DNA from: CAZGMJ01 sp964526785
GTDB taxonomy: Bacteria > Planctomycetota > Phycisphaerae > Sedimentisphaerales > Anaerobacaceae
DNA length: 21,390 nt
Assembly: GCA_964526785.1 (NCBI GenBank)
Contig: CAZGMJ010000083.1
Span: forward strand, 1 to 21,390
Direction: 5' to 3'
In this document: one piece after another, positions 17,370 to 21,390 of the stretch
Layout of the letters: each line of letters begins with the position of its first letter
Numbering within the stretch: the first letter of the stretch is position 1
Notes under the pieces: generated by a model
Told to the model about the DNA's origin: nothing
The model's database searches: none
The model's input: the letters and a program-made list of their open reading frames with translations, nothing else
Translations under genes and position numbers: made by a program

Positions 17370-18826
17370 TCTTTCACCCGATCTGACTTCTCTCTGTACT
17401 CTGTGTGATACTTCGATTCGTACTCGGCAATAACATCCACCCGCTCCGGGGCCTCCAGTTCAATCGCACCGGCAATAGATCGATACAGGTCGATGCGCCT
17501 GCCGATCAGTGTCCGCCGGGCCGTCACCACGTTCCGCTCGAGCGCCTGCAGCGATTGCAGCGATTCCAGCACGCGAATGTAATCCGTCCGGCCGTTGCTG
17601 AAACGCAGCAGGTTAAGCTGATACGTCTTCTGCGCCAGGGCCAACTGCAATTCAAGATTCTCCACCAGCCGAGCCTGCTGCCTCTCCTGTGTCAGCGCCG
17701 TCTCCACGTCCTGCAGCGCCTCCAGGATCGCCTGGCTCCAGTTGTGTGTGCTCTCCCACACAATCGCCCGCTGCCGCTCCACCTCGGCCTTCCGCAGCCC
17801 CGCATCGAAAAGCGGCTGCGTCAGATTCCCCACCAGATTGGCCAGCCAGTCGTCGAACAGATCGTGCACCGAAGCCGCCGAAGTCTCCACGGTCGACGAC
17901 AAGCTGATCCGCGGGTACTGATCCGCAATGGCCGCCGCGAGCCGCTCATCCGCCGCCTGCACGCGGCTGTACGCCTGCCGTATATCGGGCCGCCTCCACA
18001 GAACGTCCGCAGGCACTCCGGCCGCGGGCATCGCAGGAAGCGCCGCAAGCTCGATCTTCGCATCCTCCCATTGCAGCTCCGGCGGCATGCCCGCAAGCAC
18101 CGACAGGATATACTGCAACAGCGCCGCCGTCTCGCGCGCACGAATCAACGTCCCTCGCGTCGACGCAATCAACTGCTCCTGCCGGCGAACGTCCGCCGCA
18201 GCAGCAGCCCCGCTGCCGAACTGCTTCTTTACAATGGTCAGCACTTTCTCGTTCGTTTCGATCTGCCGCTCGGCGATCCGCACCAGTTCCTTCGCCTCCG
18301 CAAGCTGATACCAGGTGCTCGCCACCGACGCCGCAAGCGTAATCGCCGCGGATTCGACCGCGTTCCGGCTCACCTGCACGTCGTACCACGCCGCCCGCCT
18401 GGTCGATTCCAGCCGAGACCAGAGATCGACCTCGTAGCTCGCCGCCAGACCCACCGAATACAGACTCGTGTACGTCGTTCTGCTGTTCGTCTCCTGCCGC
18501 GTCCTGCTGGCCCGCACCTTGCCGTCAGCGCTGGGCAACAACGCCGCCCCCGCCTTCCTGGCCACAGCTTGCGCCTGTGCAAGCCGGTCCCACGCACTCT
18601 GCAAACTGAAATTGTTCGCCAGCGCCCGCTCCGTCACTGCATTGAGCCGCTCATCCCCGAAAGTTCGCCACCACCTCCGACCCGGCTGAGCCGTCCCCGA
18701 AGTCGAAAAAGACCCCGGCACCGAAACCTGCATGTGCGGCTCGCCCATCGGCTCCTCGCAGCCGCCTACTACGAGAACCAACGCGGTCATCAAAACGCAT
18801 TCAATTATCCTGCGACAACCCATCAT
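17366..18826 (-). CDS. TolC/NodT-family outer-membrane efflux lipoprotein
   Basis: Outer-membrane channel of the tripartite pump. The open frame begins at 18955, but the first 43 codons do not resemble a signal. Starting at the paired ATGs at 18826/18823 gives MMGCRRIIEC, then a hydrophobic stretch and the lipobox VVGGC, so Cys 23 would be lipidated. That start is chosen here (486 residues, usual for NodT-type channels). Long helical repeats with the OEP pattern follow: RWWRTFGDERLNAVTERALANN and its second-half counterpart RRPDIRQAYSRVQAADERLAAAIADQYP. The stop overlaps the adaptor start (ATGA, 17366-17369). A weak GGTAGAG precedes the chosen start. Translation from 18955 would overlap the regulator gene by 13 nt. 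Confidence 0.9.
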   Translation of the reverse strand: MMGCRRIIECVLMTALVLVVGGCEEPMGEPHMQVSVPGSFSTSGTAQPGRRWWRTFGDERLNAVTERALANNFSLQSAWDRLAQAQAVARKAGAALLPSADGKVRASRTRQETNSRTTYTSLYSVGLAASYEVDLWSRLESTRRAAWYDVQVSRNAVESAAITLAASVASTWYQLAEAKELVRIAERQIETNEKVLTIVKKQFGSGAAAAADVRRQEQLIASTRGTLIRARETAALLQYILSVLAGMPPELQWEDAKIELAALPAMPAAGVPADVLWRRPDIRQAYSRVQAADERLAAAIADQYPRISLSSTVETSAASVHDLFDDWLANLVGNLTQPLFDAGLRKAEVERQRAIVWESTHNWSQAILEALQDVETALTQERQQARLVENLELQLALAQKTYQLNLLRFSNGRTDYIRVLESLQSLQALERNVVTARRTLIGRRIDLYRSIAGAIELEAPERVDVIAEYESKYHTEYREKSDRVKE

Positions 18827-18942
18827 TGCTCTACCATTCAAGTGCCCCCACACGACCAGCCGGTTACATATCAACACAGCCGAAATCAAACCTTTGTTCA
18901 TCACCGCCGCCCGATTCACGCACGGGCCGCCCACGGTCTCCT

Positions 18943-19626
18943 TCAACTCCCACATCTGAGTTCTATTGTCTCACCGTCGATCTGTTTGCGTACCGCCCGC
19001 AGCCCTCCCAGCGAGAACTCCGCGATATGCTTGGTAATCACTTCCACCAGTTCCTCGCCCGGTAGATCGAGTTCGGCCTGCATTCCCGGCGGCATCTGAC
19101 CCCTGTAAAGACATATCCCGGTAGCGATGCACTGATGTATGATGCTCATTTCGCAGAATACGACTTGCCGCCGACTCGCCTTCGGCCCCAGCAACTCCTG
19201 AATAAGCCGGTGTGTCCGCTCGTGCAGCGGATGCAGCGCATCGCGCTTCACCTGCTCAAGCACCTCCGTCGGATGCACCATCTCCCGCAGCAACAGCTTG
19301 CCGACATGCCCCAGCCGTCCCGGATCGACCGTCTTGCCTACCAGCGAGTGAATCGTGCCGCGCAACCGCTCCTCGGCCGGCGCCTCCGGCCCGAGCCCCC
19401 CCTCCGGCGGATACGCTTCATTCGCCAAATCGAACGCGAATCGCCACACCTCAGCATAAAGCTGCTCCTTACTGCCGAAATGATAATTGATCGCCGCTAC
19501 ATTTGTCCGCGCAGCAGAACAGATCTCCCCAACCGTCGCATCATGATATCCCTTCTCCGCGAAAATCTTCGAAGCCGCTTCCAGCAGCCGTTCGCGAGTA
19601 TTCCTGCCGTCTTTTCGTACCGCCAT
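18943..19626 (-). CDS. TetR/AcrR-family regulator, CecR-like
   Basis: A 227-residue repressor-type regulator from the ATG at 19626; a TTG at 19665 would add 13 residues but lacks support, while CAGGGC lies 7 nt before the ATG. The N-terminal helix-turn-helix is clear: TRERLLEAASKIFAEKGYHDATVGEIC, then the recognition helix region NVAAINYHFGSKEQLYAEVW. The AINYHFGSKEQLY form and the C-terminal domain (about 75-215) resemble the CecR (YbiH, DUF1956) group, whose E. coli member controls ABC-transporter genes. It is the first gene of the efflux operon and probably represses its own promoter just upstream. The ligand is unknown. Confidence 0.9.
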   Translation of the reverse strand: MAVRKDGRNTRERLLEAASKIFAEKGYHDATVGEICSAARTNVAAINYHFGSKEQLYAEVWRFAFDLANEAYPPEGGLGPEAPAEERLRGTIHSLVGKTVDPGRLGHVGKLLLREMVHPTEVLEQVKRDALHPLHERTHRLIQELLGPKASRRQVVFCEMSIIHQCIATGICLYRGQMPPGMQAELDLPGEELVEVITKHIAEFSLGGLRAVRKQIDGETIELRCGS

Positions 19627-19665
19627 CAATAAGCCCTGTAATGAGCCGACATCTGCCCCTGACAA

Positions 19666-19840
19666 CTACTATCTGTTGAAATACATATCTTATCGGACAC
19701 CCGTAAATTCATATATATATTTTAAATCTTCATTTGAATTATGCAAGAAAAAAGACCGCGTCCGAGCCACATTTCTTGGAACCTCCATGCCCGCGCTCTC
19801 TGCGCCCCGCCGGTGCTGCCTGTCCCCGCTCAAAGCTGCC
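19666..19840 (-). other. AT-rich intergenic region carrying the likely control region of the regulator-efflux operon
   Basis: These 175 nt separate the sulfatase stop from the regulator gene. The stretch 19676-19750 is strongly AT-rich against GC-rich surroundings and includes an (AT)5 run at 19711-19720. No gene is credible here. The GC-rich part next to the sulfatase (19751-19840) ends in TTTTTT on the minus strand (19748-19753) with only a 3-4 bp stem in front, so a terminator for the sulfatase is weak at best. Confidence 0.55.
19719..19746 (-). promoter_or_regulatory. Candidate promoter and operator of the tetR-efflux operon
   Basis: On the minus strand TTGCAT (19746-19741), a 16-nt spacer and TAAAAT (19724-19719) form a plausible promoter, with a start near 19712 and a leader of about 86 nt to the regulator ATG. 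The repeats AATTCA (19706-19711) and TGAATT (19735-19740) form an inverted pair around the -10 region and could be operator half-sites, but the spacing is wide and this is speculative. Confidence 0.38.
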
Positions 19841-21253
19841 CTACACCGCTTCGAGCATCTCCAAAGCCAGCTCATCGCCGTGCCGTCTCGCGTGCTCGAG
19901 CAAATAGGACCGGTGCCGCCGCACGAGCTCGACGTGTGATTCCTCACCCGCAAGATTGCGCATCTCCCCCGGATCGCTCCGCATGTCAAACAGCGCCTCG
20001 CGCCTTTGCCCCCTGTCGTAAATGCAGTACTTGTACGCGTCGCTCCGCACCATCCGTCCCTGCACTTCCGGCCTCTCGCCGTTCACCGGCCCGCCCTGTA
20101 TCATGCGGTTCTGGACCACTACATAATCCCGCCACGAGCCCGGCGCGCGTCCCTCGACGATACCCCTCAGACTCCGGCCCGGCAGCGCAGCGGGTCGTTC
20201 GATACCCGCGTAATCCAGCAGCGTCGGCAGAATATCGATCCCTGTATTGACCAGCCGATCCGTCGTGCCGCCCGCAATCCTCCTGCCGTCGCTGACAATA
20301 AGCGGAACCCGCGCCGACTCCTCATAGAACACCGTCTTCTGATTCCACCTGTGCGCACCGTGACAGTCCCCGTGATCGCTCGTGAAAACGACTACTGTAT
20401 CATCCCCCTTCCCCGACTCCCGCAAGGCGCCCAGCACCTTCCCGATCAGGGCATCGACCTTCTCTGTCAAACGATGATACCCCCAGATCAGCCGCCGCCA
20501 CTCGTCCTCGTCATAATCGCCAACCGGAAACATCCTGCTGTTCTGATACGACTCGCGCATCAGCGTCATTGTATCGGTCTCATTTTCAGGCGGCTCGGCG
20601 TTCGCAAGCAGAGGCGGCCGCTGATCCACCGCCGGAGGATCGCCGATGCCCCCGCTCGGCAACTTCTCGCCCCTGGCCAACTGGCACATATCGTGCGGAT
20701 TGCTGAAGGAAACCACCAGCAGGAAAGGCCTCTTCCGCTGTGTTTTAATAAACGCGGCTGCCGCCGCAGGCATCTCATCATCATGCCCGTTGTTGCGCAG
20801 CACCGCCGTCATATCGAACCCGTGCTCTTCTACCTTTCGCGGGCTGTAACACAAATGCCACTTGCCCACATAGCCGGTGTCATACCCCGCCCGCTTGAAA
20901 TACGTGCCCATCGCCGCAAGCCCCTCGACATCCAGATCGTGCCGCCCGTTGACCTGTACGCCCGTCTGGTGCGGATAGTAGCCGCTGAAGATAGAAGCCC
21001 GCGCCGGCATGCACAGCGGATTGGCTGTGTACGCCCGCGTGAACAGCATCCCCCGCGCCGCAAGACTGTCCATCGCAGGCGTATGGATGTACCGCCTGCC
21101 CATCCGGCAGCTCATAATATCCGCGAACTGCTGATCCGTCATGATAAACAGTATATTCGGCCGCCCATCCGCAGAACCGCTCGCTCCCAGTCCCCGCGTT
21201 GCCATCGCCACAGCCGTCGCCCCGGCCCGCTTGAGAAATGCGCGTCGCTTCAT
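19841..21253 (-). CDS. Tat-exported formylglycine sulfatase
   Basis: A 470-residue type I sulfatase. The N-terminus MKRRAFLKRAGATAVAMA is a twin-arginine signal (RRAFLK), so the enzyme is exported folded. The catalytic Cys that becomes formylglycine is C81 in CMPAR (81-85), fitting C-x-P-S/A-R. Other active-site elements are TDQQ (39-42, metal Asp 40), GKWH (130-133) and SDHGD (292-296) with NQK (304-306). It would hydrolyse sulfate esters, likely on a polysaccharide; the substrate cannot be set from sequence. AGGTGGTGAT directly precedes the ATG as ribosome site. No formylglycine-generating enzyme lies in the window. The stop is TAG at 19841. It is probably a separate transcription unit from the efflux operon. 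Confidence 0.93.
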   Translation of the reverse strand: MKRRAFLKRAGATAVAMATRGLGASGSADGRPNILFIMTDQQFADIMSCRMGRRYIHTPAMDSLAARGMLFTRAYTANPLCMPARASIFSGYYPHQTGVQVNGRHDLDVEGLAAMGTYFKRAGYDTGYVGKWHLCYSPRKVEEHGFDMTAVLRNNGHDDEMPAAAAAFIKTQRKRPFLLVVSFSNPHDMCQLARGEKLPSGGIGDPPAVDQRPPLLANAEPPENETDTMTLMRESYQNSRMFPVGDYDEDEWRRLIWGYHRLTEKVDALIGKVLGALRESGKGDDTVVVFTSDHGDCHGAHRWNQKTVFYEESARVPLIVSDGRRIAGGTTDRLVNTGIDILPTLLDYAGIERPAALPGRSLRGIVEGRAPGSWRDYVVVQNRMIQGGPVNGERPEVQGRMVRSDAYKYCIYDRGQRREALFDMRSDPGEMRNLAGEESHVELVRRHRSYLLEHARRHGDELALEMLEAV

Positions 21254-21390
21254 ATCACCACCTGCCAGTTGTCAATTGCCATTGCCGTTCAGACACTATC
21301 CTAACGATTGACACGCATTGCCGCAATATCCATCACACCTGAGAGAACCCCAGTTTGAGTTTATGCAAAGAAAAAGCCGACTCTGGATCG
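21254..21390 (-). other. Upstream region of the sulfatase gene, with possible edge terminator
   Basis: A TTGCGG and a TAGGAT on the minus strand, 17 nt apart (in about 21300-21340), are a weak promoter candidate for the sulfatase. At the window edge GAGTCGGC is followed by TTTTT on the minus strand (T-run at 21371-21375). It looks like the 3' half of an intrinsic terminator whose 5' half would lie just outside. Nothing else is seen. Confidence 0.3.

Noticed and set aside
16209..17408. 399-codon plus-strand frame antisense to the adaptor gene
   Set aside because: Composition-driven shadow with no recognisable domain.
17405..19099. 564-codon plus-strand frame antisense to the outer-membrane channel and regulator genes
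   Set aside because: Arg/Pro/His-rich shadow without motifs, and it crosses a real gene boundary.
19741..20250. Plus-strand frame starting in the AT-rich region
   Set aside because: It runs antisense into the sulfatase and is Arg/Pro/Ser-rich low complexity; no ribosome site seen.
20006..21304. 432-codon plus-strand frame antisense to the sulfatase
   Set aside because: Arg/His/Pro-rich shadow of a gene with intact catalytic motifs; no sign of independent selection.
1..21390. Mobile elements, CRISPR arrays, tRNA or rRNA genes
   Set aside because: No transposase motif, regularly spaced direct repeats, tRNA-like cloverleaf or rRNA signature was seen by eye; a covariance-model scan would be the proper test.

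Overview
The window has about 21.4 kb of moderately GC-rich chromosomal DNA from a Gram-negative-type bacterium with a double membrane: it holds outer-membrane lipoproteins, an RND pump, an MCE/Mla lipid transporter and a large MscK-type channel. A Tat-exported sulfatase, weak Shine-Dalgarno signals and general protein character suggest a Planctomycetota (perhaps Phycisphaerae-like) genome. That placement is an inference from recalled gene content, not a search result. No rRNA, tRNA, CRISPR, transposase or phage gene is visible.

Left part (1-7957, + strand). A 1169-residue MscK/MscM-type mechanosensitive channel has a good sigma70-like promoter (99-127) and its own hairpin/T-rich terminator (3754-3782). 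A second promoter with an extended -10 (3803-3830) then drives a compact information-processing operon: rho, hemW (heme chaperone of the radical SAM family) and lepA (EF4). The rho promoter overlaps the first possible ATG, so Rho almost certainly starts at 3886. It is short (369 residues), and in a hand alignment its primary RNA-binding residues are all substituted, while the ATPase machinery is intact.

Middle (7958-8301). This is a convergent intergenic region. It holds a hairpin after lepA, several stem-loops, and a convincing minus-strand intrinsic terminator (8041-8078) that closes the long leftward operon about 220 nt after its last stop codon.

Right part (8302-19665, - strand, read right to left). 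A CecR-like TetR regulator is followed by a complete tripartite efflux set (outer-membrane lipoprotein, periplasmic adaptor, HAE1-type RND permease) joined by ATGA overlaps. After 155 nt with no terminator that I can see comes a MipA/OmpV barrel, a STAS-MlaE fused permease, an MlaF-like ATPase, an MlaD-like MCE protein and a PqiC-type lipoprotein. The whole block could be one envelope regulon of about 11.6 kb under a single AT-rich promoter region near 19705-19750. The MCE part is a hybrid: MlaFED-like inner-membrane parts, the MlaB-type STAS domain fused to MlaE, no MlaC or MlaA visible, but a Pqi-style lipoprotein and a MipA barrel that could be the outer-membrane partners.

Right end (19841-21253, - strand). 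A Tat-dependent formylglycine sulfatase. At the extreme right edge there may be the 3' half of a terminator belonging to a gene outside the window.
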